A DNA stretch of 64,000 nt. Source: Theobroma cacao. Lineage: Eukaryota; Streptophyta; Magnoliopsida; Malvales; Malvaceae. The stretch spans positions 23,500,009 to 23,564,008 of the forward strand of contig NC_030851.1 of assembly GCF_000208745.1 (NCBI RefSeq), written 5' to 3'. The notes beneath the pieces were generated by a model. The model was not told the DNA's origin. It saw only the letters and a program-made list of their open reading frames with translations, and did not search any database. The translations under genes and the position numbers were made by a program. This document shows, in pieces, positions 1 to 10,639 of the stretch; position 1 is the first letter of the stretch, and every line of letters starts with the position of its first letter.

Positions 1-449
1 TTTGAAACAAGTGCATCATGATTTTAAATTTTTCCTAATTGTTGCTTGTTCCCTTCCTTGTTCACTCACTGGGTTTATACTCACCATTTTCAAATTCATG
101 TTTTCAGATCACGAGGTAGCCGATAATTAGGACGAGGTGTCCTTGTAGATCTGTGTACATCTTCTGGTAGGTGTCTCGGCATTCGGTAGCTGTATATCCA
201 TCCGAGTCACTCCGCTGGAGGTCGAGTATTATTTTGTTATGTATAGATGAACTTAAATGTAAATTTTAAAAGAGTAATGCCAGTACGAGTTGGCAATGTA
301 TATCACTATTTTGACTCAAAGTCATGAAATAGGACTTAGTGATAATAAATAGAATCATGAGTAAAATAAATAATAGGCTTGCTTGGGTTTAGTGGATTAT
401 GTCCATTGGAGCCATGCGCCGGTCATGACCCGGAATTTGGGTCGTGACA
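1..449 (+). mobile_element. 3' end of an L1-family gypsy LTR, cut by the window edge
   Basis: This is the terminal part of a + oriented LTR ending in ...GGGTCGTGACA at 449. The same terminal sequence ends the L1 LTR at 32994 and appears reverse-complemented at 3716 and 14247. Shared blocks include the GTTCACTCACTGGGTTTA segment and the terminal CTTGCTTGGGTTTAGTGGA segment. Position 450 onwards is Athila-like pol, so this is the right edge of an LTR (solo or 3') inserted into that pol. The left end and its TSD lie outside the window. Confidence 0.8.
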
Positions 450-1645
450 AAACTTCTTTGAATTCTTCATGTGATATTATTGATGACAAAGTTCTTGAAT
501 ATGCTAACCATCTTAATGCCCTATCATGTCTCCCAAAATCCCAATTTGAGTCTTTGGAATTATCAGTTACAGCTTCACCAATCAAGCCTTCCAATGAAGA
601 ACCTCCTTCACTTGAGCTCAAACCACTGCCTAATCATCTAAGGTACACTTTTTTGGGAAATTCTTCTACACTACCATTAATTATTTCTTCTCCTCTTTCT
701 GATGAATAGGAAAATAAACTCCTTCGAGTTTTAAGAGACTACCAAAAAGCAATTGGGTGGACCATTGCAGACATAAAAGGAATTAGTCCATCAATTTGTA
801 TGCACAAAATTCTTTTGGAAGAAAATCACAAGGCAACCATTAAGCATCAACGAAGGCTGAATCCGATCATGAAAGAGGTAGTAAAGAAATAAATTATCAA
901 GTGGCTAAATGCAGGTATTATCTATTCTATTTTTGACAGTTTATGGGCAAGTCCAGTCAATGTGTCCCTAAGAAAGGATGTATGACTGTAGTCTCTAATG
1001 AAAATAATGAGCTTATTCCCACTAGAACTGTGACTAGATGGAAAGTATGTATGGACTATAGAAAATTGAACAAAGCCACTATAAAAGATCACTTTGCACT
1101 ACTTTTTATTGATCAAATTCTTGATAGACTAGCAGGTAAGGATTTTTATTGCTTTTTGGATGGATACCCTGGTTATAATCAAATTGCCATTGCTTCTGAA
1201 GACCAAGAAAAAACCACCTTTACTTATCCTTATAGAACTTTTGCATTTCGTAAAATGCCTTTTGAACTTTGTAATGATCCAGCCACCTTTTAGAAATGTA
1301 TGATGACAATTTTTTCTGATATGGTTGAAAAGTTTTTGGAAGTATTTATGGATGAGTTTTTAGTTTTTGGGAATAATTTTGATGATTGTTTAGTTAATAT
1401 TGCTATAGTGCTTAAGAGATGTGAAGCAACTAATTTAGTTTTAAATTGGGAAAAATGTCACTTTATGGTGTAAGAAGGCATAGTCTTAGGCCTTCAAGTC
1501 CCTAGGAAAGGTTTAGAAGTAGACAAAGCAAAAATCGAAACAATTGAAAAACTTTCACCTCCCACCTCTATTAAAGGCATTCGTAGTTTATTAGGATATG
1601 TTGGATTCTATAGGAGATTCATTAGAGATTTTTCTAAAATTTCTA
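450..1645 (+). pseudogene. pol: Athila-like reverse transcriptase, broken
   Basis: The frame reads a conserved linker before the RT (near 610-700), then the RT palm and fingers: MDYRKLNKATIKDHFA near 1050, FYCFLDGYPGYNQIAIA near 1147 and the TFAFRKMPFELCN stretch near 1238. The catalytic motif near 1345-1356 reads F-M-D-E where the family has F-M-D-D, so the second aspartate is lost. In-frame stops occur near 707 (just before ENKLLRVLRDY), near 890, at 1291-1293 (a Q codon in relatives) and near 1470. The longest open piece is 943-1293 (116 codons). The start is lost because an L1 LTR abuts it at 449. It cannot make an active enzyme. Confidence 0.85.
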
Positions 1646-2215
1646 AATCACTTTGTGATTTGTTAGAAAAGGATACTCCTTTTAATTTTGATGATGCTTG
1701 TCATGATGCTTTTGTTGAACTAAAAAAGAGATTAATTTTTACTCTTATTATCATTGTTCCTTATTGGAATCTGCCTTTTGAACTAACGTCTGATGCTAGT
1801 GATTATGCAATTTACGTAGTTTTAGGCCAACGAAAAGCAAAAATATTGTATCTTATTTATTATGCTAGCAAAACATTGAATAAGGTTCAAGCAAATTACA
1901 CCACAACTGAAAAGGAGTTACTTGCTATTGTTTTTATTTTTGATAAATTTCGCTCTTATCTTATTGGTACTAAAGTAATTGTCTACCTTGACCATGCAAT
2001 TATTAAATGTCTGATCCAAAAAAGAAGATGCAAAACCACACTTGATAAGATGGGTACTTTTGCTTCAAGAATTCGACTTAGAAATTCGAGATAGAAAAGA
2101 TACAAAAAATCAAGTGGCAAATCATTTATCTAGATTGAAAAATGGAGATCAAGTTAGGATTTCAATAGTGATCAATGAGACCTTTCTTGATGAGCAATTA
2201 TTTGATGTCGAGAAG
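1646..2215 (+). pseudogene. pol: Athila-like RNase H, broken
   Basis: This continues the RT above, with an open stretch at 1660-2094. The RNase H fold is recognisable by FELTSDASDYAIYVVLGQ near 1780, YYASKTLNKVQ near 1858 and NYTTTEKELLAIVF near 1896. The DxS pair and the TEKELLA block fit the Athila and Tat lineages. After about 2060 the frame shifts and the tail ([19 protein letters not shown], 2080-2137) is read in another frame. It links RT to integrase in the usual gypsy order. It shows substitution decay like the rest of this element. Confidence 0.8.
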
Positions 2216-3545
2216 TAGAAAATTTTGCCATGGTATGCTGATTTTGTGAGCTATCTCATGAGTAAACTCTCCCCTCCTAAATTTAATTCTCAACAAAAGA
2301 AGAAATTCTTGCACGATGTTAAATACTACATGTGGGATAAGCCTTTTCTTTATAAACATTATGGAGATCATACCATTAGAAACTATGTTCTTGAAGAAGA
2401 ATTTGAAAATATTCTTCATCATTACCATTCATCTGATTATGGAAGACATTATGAGGGAAAACGAACTGTTGCAAAGGTTCTACAATCAGGTTTTTATTGG
2501 CCTTCTCTTTTCAAAAATGTCCATAATTTTGTCGAAAGATGTGATAGATGTCAAAGAATGGCAAATATTTCTAGGAGACATGAGATGCCTCTCAACAACA
2601 TCCTTGAAGTTGAAATTTTTGATGTGTGGGGAATTGATTTTATGGGTCCATTCATTCCATCCTTCAATAATGAATACATCTTGGTTGTTGTTGATTATGT
2701 CTCTAAATGGGTCGAAGCTATTGCATTACCAAGGAATGACTCTAAGGTAGTGATAAACTACTTGCAAAGGAACATTTCACACGTTTTGGTACACCTAGAG
2801 CCACAATTAGTGATGAAATGACTCACTTCTGCAACAAAAATTTTGAGGCAATCTTGGCCAAATATGGAGTCAAGCACAAAATAGCCACTACTTATAATCG
2901 TTAAACAAGTGGCCAAGGTGAAGTTTCAAATTGAAAAAGTAAAAGAACTTTGGAGAAGATTGTTTGTCCTCCTAGAAAAGATTGGTTAAAAAAGTTGGAT
3001 GATGCTTTGTGGGCATATAGGATTGCATATAAAACTTTAATTGGGATGTCTCCTTATAGATTGGTGTTACGAAAAGCTTGTCATCTTCTAGTTGAGCATT
3101 AACACAAGGCATATTAGGCAATTAAAAAACTTAATTTTGATCTTCAAGCAGCTAGAGAAAAACACCTTCTGCAACTCAATGAGTTGGATGAATTCTGTCA
3201 ACAAGCTTATGAGGTTGTAAGAATCTACAAAGAGAAGATTAAATGATGGCATGACCAAAAAATTATAAAGCAAAATTTTGAGCTTGGCCAACATGTTCTT
3301 CTTTATAATTCTCGTTTCAGATTATTTCTTGGAAAGTTGAAATCTCATTGGTCTAGACCTTTCATTGTGATGAAAGTATATCCTCATGGAGCTATGGAAG
3401 TAGTTGATGATAAATCAACTTTCAAGGTGAATAGGTAATGATTAAAGCACTATTGGGGTGGCGATTTTGATCGTCATAGGTCTTCAATCACTCTTACCAA
3501 TGCAATCAAATAAGAGAAAGTCAAACTGAAGACTATAACTCAAAC
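2216..3545 (+). pseudogene. pol: Athila-like integrase and pol C-terminus, broken
   Basis: The open piece at 2225-2821 carries the HHCC zinc domain (histidines near 2415-2450, CDRCQ near 2548) and the start of the DDE core (WGIDFMGPF near 2625). A frameshift near 2775 moves the core into another frame, where [14 protein letters not shown] is still readable. The stretch that should hold the catalytic glutamate (near 2920) has a stop and substitutions. The C-terminal part, with [21 protein letters not shown] near 3005 and a basic tail to about 3440, is interrupted by stops near 3100 and 3245. No chromodomain follows, as expected for Athila rather than chromoviruses. Confidence 0.8.
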
Positions 3546-3715
3546 ACTTCTTGAAAGGCAACCCAAGCATTCTAACTCTATTTATTTCCTCACTTAAATT
3601 TCATTGATTTAATTTTCTTTTTATTAAAAATTATTAGCAATTTTTATTTCTTTTGCGAGTATATTTGAAAGCAGAAAAAAATTCAAAAAAAAAAGTGGGG
3701 AAAGGGGTAGGTCGT
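3546..3715 (+). other. Athila post-pol spacer with purine tract
   Basis: No ORF. The segment is AT-rich and ends in a purine-rich run (about 3685-3709, AAAGTGGGGAAAGGGG) next to the Tekay insertion. The last five bases, gtcgt, are the left TSD of that insertion; the right copy, gtcgc, is at 17129-17133. The purine run could be a central or terminal polypurine tract. Confidence 0.5.
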
Positions 3716-4344
3716 TGTCACGAGCCAAATTCTGGGCCATGACCGGTGCATGGGCCAGATGGACGGAGTCCACTAAGCCCAAGCAAGCCTAATAATCTGG
3801 CGTGTTCATCATTCCATCATAAACTGCTAAGTCACATTTCATAACTTAGGGTCGAGATAATATTAAACATTTGCCACCTCATATTGGCATACCAAACAAG
3901 TGTATATACGTTGTTTACAACATGTATCTTAATAATTTACATTAAGTTTGTCTATACATATCAAAAGGAGACTCGATGTCCAGCGGAGAAATTTGACGAA
4001 TGTATAGCTACTGAATGCCGAGACACCTACCAATAGTCGAGTCTACAAGGGTACCTCGACCTAGTTACCAACGACCTCGTGATCTGAAAACATGAAGTTG
4101 AAAACGGTGAGTATAAACCCAATGAGTGAACAACGAAGGGAACAAGCAACCATAAAGGAGAATTTAAAATCATGATGCACTTGTTTTAATACAATGCAAT
4201 TTAATTTCATTCATATTGAAAATCCCTCATTAAACCCTTAAATATTAATCACTTGGTAATGATGAACCCATACATAACAAATGATTTGAAAAAAATGAAG
4301 GCTTCAGTGATACACAAGCAAGTCAAATGCGACAACGAATCTTA

Positions 4345-4760
4345 GCTGCAGCGAGAATGCCTTTCCGCTATAGCGACGTTGGGATTAAGTTATTAGCTGA
4401 CCGAGGGTTCCTCAACTGACCGAGGGTTTCTCACCAAACCTACTTATTTTAAACTTAATTCACTTATTCCTTAATGTTGGAAGTCCAAGCTCAACTATGG
4501 TACCAAAGAAATGGAAAATGGAGCAGCAACCGAATAAAAAAGGAAACAAAACAGAAAGTTTTTCGTTGCAGCAAGATTCATTCTAGCTGTAGCGAAATTT
4601 TGGTCCTAAAACAAAATGTTTCTCGTTGCAGCGAGATTCATTCTTGCTGCAGTGAAAGCTACTGTACCTTTCTCGTTACAGCGAGAACCAAACTGGTGAG
4701 GCTCTTAAAAACACAAGAGTTTCTCGCTGCAGCGAGAATGAATTTCGTTGTAGCGAGAAC
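4345..4760. repeat. Array of TCTCGCTGCAGCGAGA-type palindromes in L1 LTR
   Basis: Perfect 16-bp palindrome at 4722-4737, with degenerate copies (CTGCAGCGAGA, GTTGCAGCGAGA, CGCTATAGCGA) near 4345, 4370, 4565, 4590, 4628, 4650, 4677 and 4748. Spacing is irregular, mostly 20-40 bp. The same kind of array lies at the matching place in the other L1 and L3 LTRs. Confidence 0.8.
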
Positions 4761-4974
4761 AGAGCAACATGAACAAGATTTCCATTCCCACTATAAAAGC
4801 CATCCTATAGAAATGACACTGACAACATGAAACACATGAAATCCCCAAAGTGCAATGTATCAAATTTCACATACATTTCAATCATATATCATTTTCATGC
4901 TCTTTCATTTCATAAGTAAAGATATGCATACATACATAAATAACATTCATATCAACATAATCACACCCGACTCA

Positions 4975-5165
4975 TTTACATCCCGCCACATTGTGCACAT
5001 AACCGACACCATCGTGTGCATCCCCCCACATCGTGCACAATCAGTGCCATCGTGTACATCCCCCCACATCGTGCACACGGGCACTATCATCATCCATCTC
5101 TCACACCACCATCATCACCGGCATGTGCATTCCCCCACATCGTGTACACACACAGTTACAATCAT
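4975..5165. repeat. Minisatellite of CCCCCACATCGTGCAC units in L1 LTR
   Basis: Imperfect tandem units of about 33-45 bp, each with ACATCCCxCCACATCGTGCAC. The array is also present at 15715-15905 and in reverse complement in + oriented L1/L3 LTRs (31600-31680, 33530-33690). It creates spurious His-rich ORFs in both frames. Confidence 0.8.
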
Positions 5166-5925
5166 CATACACAATGTCAACTATCATGCACAACATATAT
5201 ATATCATCATGATGCAATAGTGCAAGAATCCATAGCAATCGCATATCACAACACAAAACTATTTAGCAAAAGCTTGTTCTCAAGGCACTTATTTTAAGAA
5301 AAGTTTGTACAAAATCATTCAAATGTGTGACAAGTACATTATATTCCCAAATAAGTTTTGAAGGCAGTTCACTCACTAGTATATTGTTGAGCCTTTAGCT
5401 GACTCTAATTCCCCTAATGATCCAATTGGGGTGATGGGGCTTCGTTAGAAGCTACCATCAAATTAACATTACCATAATGTCCATTCATACTTATAAACCC
5501 TAAAAGCTATCCCTTAGCAAGCTTTCAATTGCCACTTTAAATGGCTATCTATGTTCACTATCTTAATCACTATAAAAGGAATGAACATACTCACCAATAA
5601 AACAGCTCATAATCCCAATTATTAGCCATTATTCACAGCTAAAAATCAATCTTAGTTCATCACTCACCCTAAGGTTTCTTTGTAGTTGAATTATCTTCCA
5701 ATAGCTTCCAACAAATGGTGTAATTCTCTCTTTCTCTCTCTAAAATGGCCAACTAGTGAGAAAAAGTATGGAAATAAGATTATAAAGGTATGAAAATTAA
5801 AGCTAGAGAGAGAAAATTATGCAAGCTCCATATCAAGCTTCCATGGAGGTTGGAAGTAATGTGAATTGAGAGGAGAAGAAACAGAAAAAGCTGCTGGAAT
5901 TTTAAGAAGCTGTTAGAAGGAGAAG

Positions 5926-5934
5926 ATATTTATA
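5926..5934 (-). promoter_or_regulatory. TATA box of the Tekay 3' LTR
   Basis: On the - strand this reads TATAAATAT within GAGCTATAAATATCTTCTCC. The identical box is at 16729-16737 in the 5' LTR, at 22693-22701 in the L1 solo LTR and at 21982-21990 in the L3 LTR, always about 500-600 bp from the LTR start in element sense. This supports it as the U3 promoter. Confidence 0.6.
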
Positions 5935-6323
5935 GCTCAAATTTATCCATTCCCTTGAAATTATGAAAATGCCCTTTACTAGTTAGCTTGTTCTCATGCA
6001 ACCCTTTGTGCAATCCTTTTACTCTTTTAACACTGAGACCTAGTCCATAATGGTCTAGACATGCTTAGGTTGCGAAACTTTAAAAGTTTTGACTTGGGGT
6101 GCAAAATGACCATTTTGCCCCTATTATGCAAATTATTGTCATTTCTAGTTTTCTTCATGTTTTCATCATTACACATCATTTATACGGTCTTATGCCTATT
6201 TAAACCTTAAAATATCATAAAACTTTCTTCTGGGAGCTTATTAAAGAAAATGATGAAACTACCCCTAGTCTATGTTATTATGTCTATGCCTAATTACAAG
6301 CCTATAGAGGTTGAGGTCACACA

Positions 6324-6343
6324 TTCTCCCCCACTTAAAGAAA
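6324..6343 (-). other. Polypurine tract of the Tekay element
   Basis: On the - strand this reads TTTCTTTAAGTGGGGGAGAA and abuts the 3' LTR start TGTGTGACC. Position and composition fit the primer site for plus-strand DNA synthesis. Confidence 0.8.
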
Positions 6344-6385
6344 TTCGGTCCCCGAATTTAAATTCAGCTACAAGATAACATACCT

Positions 6386-6889
6386 TTAAGTATCAAAGAG
6401 GTGTGGATATTTGGTTCGCATCTCCTCCTCGGCTTCCCACGTTACCTCTTCACTAGTGTGGTTTTGTCGCAGTACTTTCACTGAGGCTACATCCTTTGAA
6501 CGGAGCTTTTTAACTTGCCTATCAAGGATAGCTACCGGTTGCTCCTCATAAGTTAGATCATCTTGCAACTAAATGGTTTCATACCGTATTACATGTGATA
6601 GATCCGGGTTGTACTTCTTAAACATGGACACATGAAACACGGGGTGAATATTCGAGAGGTCTGGTGGTAGCGCCAAACGATAAGCCACCGCTCCAACCTT
6701 TTCTAAGATCTCGAAGGGTCCTATATACCGAGGGCTTAATTTTCCTTTCTTGCCAAACCTCATTACCCCTTTACTTAGTGAGACCTTCAGGAATACGTGA
6801 TCCTCCACTTGAAATTCCAAGTCTCTCTGTCTATTATCAGCATATGATTTTTGTCTACTTTGTGCTGTTAACATCCGTTGTCGAATCAT
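6386..6889 (-). pseudogene. pol: Integrase C-terminus and chromodomain of the Tekay element
   Basis: Two adjacent - strand pieces (6889-6569 and 6568-6386) separated only by one in-frame stop. The first has the integrase tail motif [20 protein letters not shown] and [12 protein letters not shown]. The second has YEEQPVAILDRQVKKLRSK and VTWEAEEEMRTKYPHLF, which is the chromodomain form typical of Del/Tekay chromoviruses. In that family the chromodomain is thought to direct integration to heterochromatin, which fits the setting. The pol stop codon is at 6386, close to the polypurine tract. Confidence 0.85.
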
Positions 6890-7720
6890 GTGTATTTTCT
6901 AGGTGGCATCCTGCACCAACTCAGGCCCCAAGAGTTTCCTTTCTCCCACCTCTAGCCATCCAATGGGTGACCTACATCTCCGTCCATATAATGCTTCAAA
7001 TGGTGCCATTTGGATGCTAATTTGGAAACTGTTGTTGTAGACAAACTCTACTAAGGGTAGATATTTATCCCACTTGACCCCAAGGTCTATCACGCAAGCC
7101 CTCAACATATCTTCCAATGTCTATATCATCCGTTCAGACTGGCCATCGGTTTACGGGTGGAAAGCCATGCTAAAGTCCAACTTAGTGCCTAACGCTTCCT
7201 GCAACTTTCCCCAGAACCTACTAGTAAACTGAGCTCTTCTGTTAGATACTATAGAAATGGAGATACCATGTAGTTGTACTATCTCATCCATGTAAACTCG
7301 AGCGTATTGGGCAGCACCATAAATAGTTTTAACCTGAAGAAAATGGGCTGACTTCATTAACCGGTCTACTATGATCCAAATCGAGTCGTAACCCCCACTA
7401 GTTTGAGGCAAACCCGTTACAAAGTCCATGGCAATATGCTTCCACTTCCATTCAGGCACGGGTAACGGCTGTAATAGCCCTACAAGCCTTTGATGCTCGG
7501 CCTTAACCTACTGATAAACTAGGCTTTTGGAGACGAACTCAGCTACATTTCTTTTAAGTCCTTCCCACCAATACACCCCCTTCAAATCTTGATACATCTT
7601 TGTAGCCCCTAGATATACCACATAAGCTGCCATGTGAGCCTCCTCTAATATTTCTCTCCTCAGTCCATCCCTGTTCGGCACATAAACTCTAGTTCCATAC
7701 CTCAACACTCCATCTGTGCC
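6890..7720 (-). pseudogene. pol: Integrase core of the Tekay element, catalytically dead
   Basis: Pieces 7459-7151 and 7117-6899 plus the end of 8173-7508 give zinc domain and DDE core. The zinc domain is degenerate: in [17 protein letters not shown] the second histidine is Y, and the CxxC stretch reads SLVYQ, so both cysteines are gone. The first catalytic aspartate survives (IAMDFVTGLPQT). The second is changed to asparagine (SIVSNRRAQFTSRFW, where relatives have SDRD). QSER, with the glutamate, is present next to stops near 7150 and 7120. Three of the zinc ligands and one catalytic residue are therefore lost. Confidence 0.85.
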
Positions 7721-8215
7721 TTTGGTAAACGTCTTCCCTTTCTTTCCTTGAGGATCCTCTAAGGCCTTAGCCATGAAATCATCTTTACTTTGTGCTTCTT
7801 TGATCCGGTCTATTAAGATAGGCCTCACTCTAAAATGTGCTAGCAATGCATTTGCCTCTGAAACATCCAAATGCACTCTCATGTCTCCTAAGCTATGAAT
7901 CTCCTTAATCAAGGATCTCCTATCTGTAGAAATATGTGCTAGACTTCCCATCGATTTTTGACTCAAGGCATCCACCACTACATTTGCCTTATCGAGATGG
8001 TAGATAATAGTACAATCATAATCCTTTAGCAGCTCCATCCACCTACGTTGCCGCAAGTTAAGATCCCTTTGCTGAAATATATACTTTAAACTTTTGTGGT
8101 CCGTATATATCTCGCAAGTCTCACCATACAAGTAATGCCTCCAAATCTTTAAGGCAAACACGATCGTTGCCATTTCTAAATCGTGTGTGGGGTAACTCTG
8201 CTCATGCCTTTTAAG
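7721..8215 (-). pseudogene. pol: RNase H of the Tekay element
   Basis: Piece 8173-7508 opens with [18 protein letters not shown] and [20 protein letters not shown], the RNase H sequence of chromoviruses, followed by [17 protein letters not shown] and the linker to the integrase zinc domain. A stop at about 8214 separates it from the reverse transcriptase, whose frame ends in KVIAYASR. Decay is moderate: the domain reads through for more than 200 codons. Confidence 0.85.
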
Positions 8216-9210
8216 TTACCTTGATGCATACGCAATCACTTTCCCCTGCTGCATTAATACACACCCTAAACTAACTCGCGATGCATCACAGAATACCGTA
8301 TAACCCTCTATGCCTTGCAGTAGGCTTAATATTGAAGCTGTGGTGAGACATGCCTTAAGCTTCTCAAAGTTATCCTCACAAGCATCAGACCACTCAAATT
8401 TTGTATCCTTACGTGTCAGCTTAGTCAAAAGGGCAACTATTTTGGAGAAGTCCTTCACGAAATGACGATAATAGCCAGCTAAACCCAAAAATCTTCTAAT
8501 CTCCGTAATTGAGGTTGGCCTTGGCCATTTTTCCATTGCCTCAACTTTCTTTGAATCAACTTGTACCCGGTCCTTAGATACCACATGCCCTAAGAATGCA
8601 ACGTTTTCAAGCCAAAACTCACACTTGGAGAACTTGGCATACAATCGATGTTCTTTCAAAATTTGGAGCACTATCTTAAGATGCTGCTCATGCTCCTCCC
8701 TACTCCTCGAGTAGATCAAGATATCATCAATAAACACTACTACAAATTTGTCCAAATAAGGCTTGAACACTCAATTCATCAAATCCATAAAGGCCACAAA
8801 AGCATTCGTGAGCTCGAATGACATCACCAAGAACTCATAGTGCCCATACCTTGTTCGAAATGCGATCTTTGGTACATCTTCATTTCGGATCCTCAACTGA
8901 TGGTACCCAAATTGCAAATCTATCTTAGAGAAACATTGTGCTCCTTGTAGTTGATCAAATAAATCATCTATTCTTGGGAGAGGATACTTATTCTTCACTG
9001 TCACTTTATTAAGCTGTCGATAATCAATGCACAGCCTAAGTGACCCATCTTTCTTCTTCACAAATAACACCGGTGCTCCCTATGGGGATACACTAGAACG
9101 GATGAAGCCTTTATCCAACAAATCTTCTAATTGATCCTTAAGCTCTTTAAGCTCTGCAGGTGCTATTCTATATGGTGGTATGGATATAGGTCTAGTGTCG
9201 GGAATTAAAT
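8216..9210 (-). pseudogene. pol: Reverse transcriptase of the Tekay element
   Basis: Pieces 9070-8771 and 8770-8216 are separated by a single stop. They hold [52 protein letters not shown] and the intact catalytic F-I-D-D-I-L motif near 8720, then [12 protein letters not shown] and [20 protein letters not shown]. Upstream, the [16 protein letters not shown] stretch (about 9160-9210) joins the protease. Typical residues in the DLRSGYHQL and FGLTNAP segments have drifted ([16 protein letters not shown]). The order and motifs fit chromoviruses. Confidence 0.9.
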
Positions 9211-9785
9211 CTATGCAAAATTCAATCTCCTACTTGGGAGGCAACCTTGGTAGCTCCTCGGGAAATACATCCACGAACTCCTTCACCACCGACACTTGAC
9301 TTACATCTCCAACCTTCGCTTGAGTATCCCTTACCATAGCTAAGTAACCTATACAACCTTGTCGTAATAATCTTCTAATAGATATGACCGATATAAAATT
9401 GGTTGGAGCATTACTCCTATCCCTCTGAACACTAAATGATGGTTCACTGGGGAAATCAAATCTAACCAATTTATGATAGCAGTCCACACTAGCATGGCAA
9501 GGTGAAAACCAATCCATCCCCAAGATCACATTAAAGTCTAAGGTGTCTAACACCACTAGATTCACCAAAGTGTTTTTATCCTTGATTTATACTACACAGG
9601 ACTCATATTCCCATTCTGCCACAAATACGTCATTTAAAAGAGTAGACACCACTAATTGTTCTTTTATCCTTACATGATCTATACCCAAACGAGATGTAAA
9701 ACATGGAGAGATAAAAGAATGGGTAGCACCAGGATCAAATAGTACCCGAGCATTCATATTACAAACTTAGAGAATACCTAAGACC
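9211..9785 (-). pseudogene. pol: Aspartic protease region of the Tekay element
   Basis: The active-site region reads VLFDPGATHSF near 9755-9722 on the - strand. The D-P-G in place of D-S/T-G is, as I recall, common in this lineage. It continues AEWEYESCVV, a stop near 9588, then [17 protein letters not shown] in piece 9568-9230 and [16 protein letters not shown] just before the RT. The aspartate and the ILGMDW flap-side motif are kept, but the stop splits the domain. Confidence 0.8.
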
Positions 9786-10639
9786 ACTGCATTGGATGTC
9801 TAGGCCTCCTACTGTGTTCAAGCAAACACCCTTGCTTGGCCCCTACCGATAAAACTTTGACATCTAGATCCAGATGGCCTGCCCTGAGAGGAAGTACCAG
9901 CACCTCTACCTATAGATCCACTAGCTTCCTTATCAGACGAGGCGACGTTTGAAGGAGCAGATGAAGCTGGCTGGGTGGAGCCACGAGTAAAACCTTGCGA
10001 TTGATGAGCCATCGGGCAATTCCTCATAATATGTCTAGGTTGACCACACCCATAACAAACTCTATCATTACAGAAGCATCATCCACTATATCGTCTCCCA
10101 CAAATATCACAAGGGTGGGTGACTTGACTACTCTATCTAGAATCTTGCCGCCTCCCAAAACTGAAGGTTCTCTGTCCTGCCCTAACATTAACACCGAGCG
10201 AGTCACTCCCTCTCGAGGGCAATCATGAGTCCCTTTGTGGACCTTGACGGCTAAAAGATGACATCCCACTATTGAAATCTCTACGACCTTGATATCCCTC
10301 TGTCTTGGCCTTTTTTGCTCTATCTCTCGTAGCCCTACTCTCACTAGTCCTCATCTCAATCCGTTGAGCACAATCCATTGCTGCGGAATAGGTATTGAAA
10401 TCTTGAGATGCCACAACCCTAAACAATGGCTCCACTAACCCATCCACAAACCTCTGAATCTTCATCTCCTCAGTAGAAATGAGATTGGGTGCATAGCGAG
10501 CCAGCTGCGTAAATTTGATGTCGTACTCTAACACCGTCATACTCGAAGTCTGTACCAAAGTCTCGAACTCTCTAGTTATGGCATTACGTACACTGAGTGA
10601 TAGAAATCGATCTAGAAAAGCTATACTGAACTCACTCCA
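9786..10639 (-). pseudogene. gag: Gag of the Tekay element, C-terminal part
   Basis: Piece 10645-10223 has the retrotransposon gag core (PF03732-like): [26 protein letters not shown]-type segment [19 protein letters not shown] and the [13 protein letters not shown] stretch. A frameshift near 10220-10090 is followed by a CCHC zinc knuckle ([14 protein letters not shown], about 10060-10017), then a low-complexity Ser/Gly tail to about 9818. The N-terminal part is at 13408-13988, on the other side of a solo LTR. Joining across the TSD keeps the frame at the LTWS segment. Confidence 0.85.

Larger units (their letters stand above)
3716..6323 (-). repeat. 3' LTR of the Tekay element (L1 family, 2608 bp)
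   Basis: In + coordinates it begins TGTCACGAGCC at 3716 and ends TCACACA at 6323, directly followed by the polypurine tract. It matches 14247-17128 along its length. The length difference of about 270 bp is explained by a duplication of about 210 bp at 14457-14884 and a segment of about 60 bp near 16530-16592 that is missing here. Substitutions between the two LTRs are frequent, which indicates an old insertion. Inside are a palindrome array (4345-4760), a GTGCAC array (4975-5165) and a TATA box (5926-5934). Confidence 0.9.

Noticed and set aside
4855..5297. His-rich ORFs in two frames (also 15602-15969 and 33317-33851)
   Set aside because: They are translations of the GTGCAC minisatellite inside LTRs; both frames stay open because the repeat lacks stops. 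No homology or start context.
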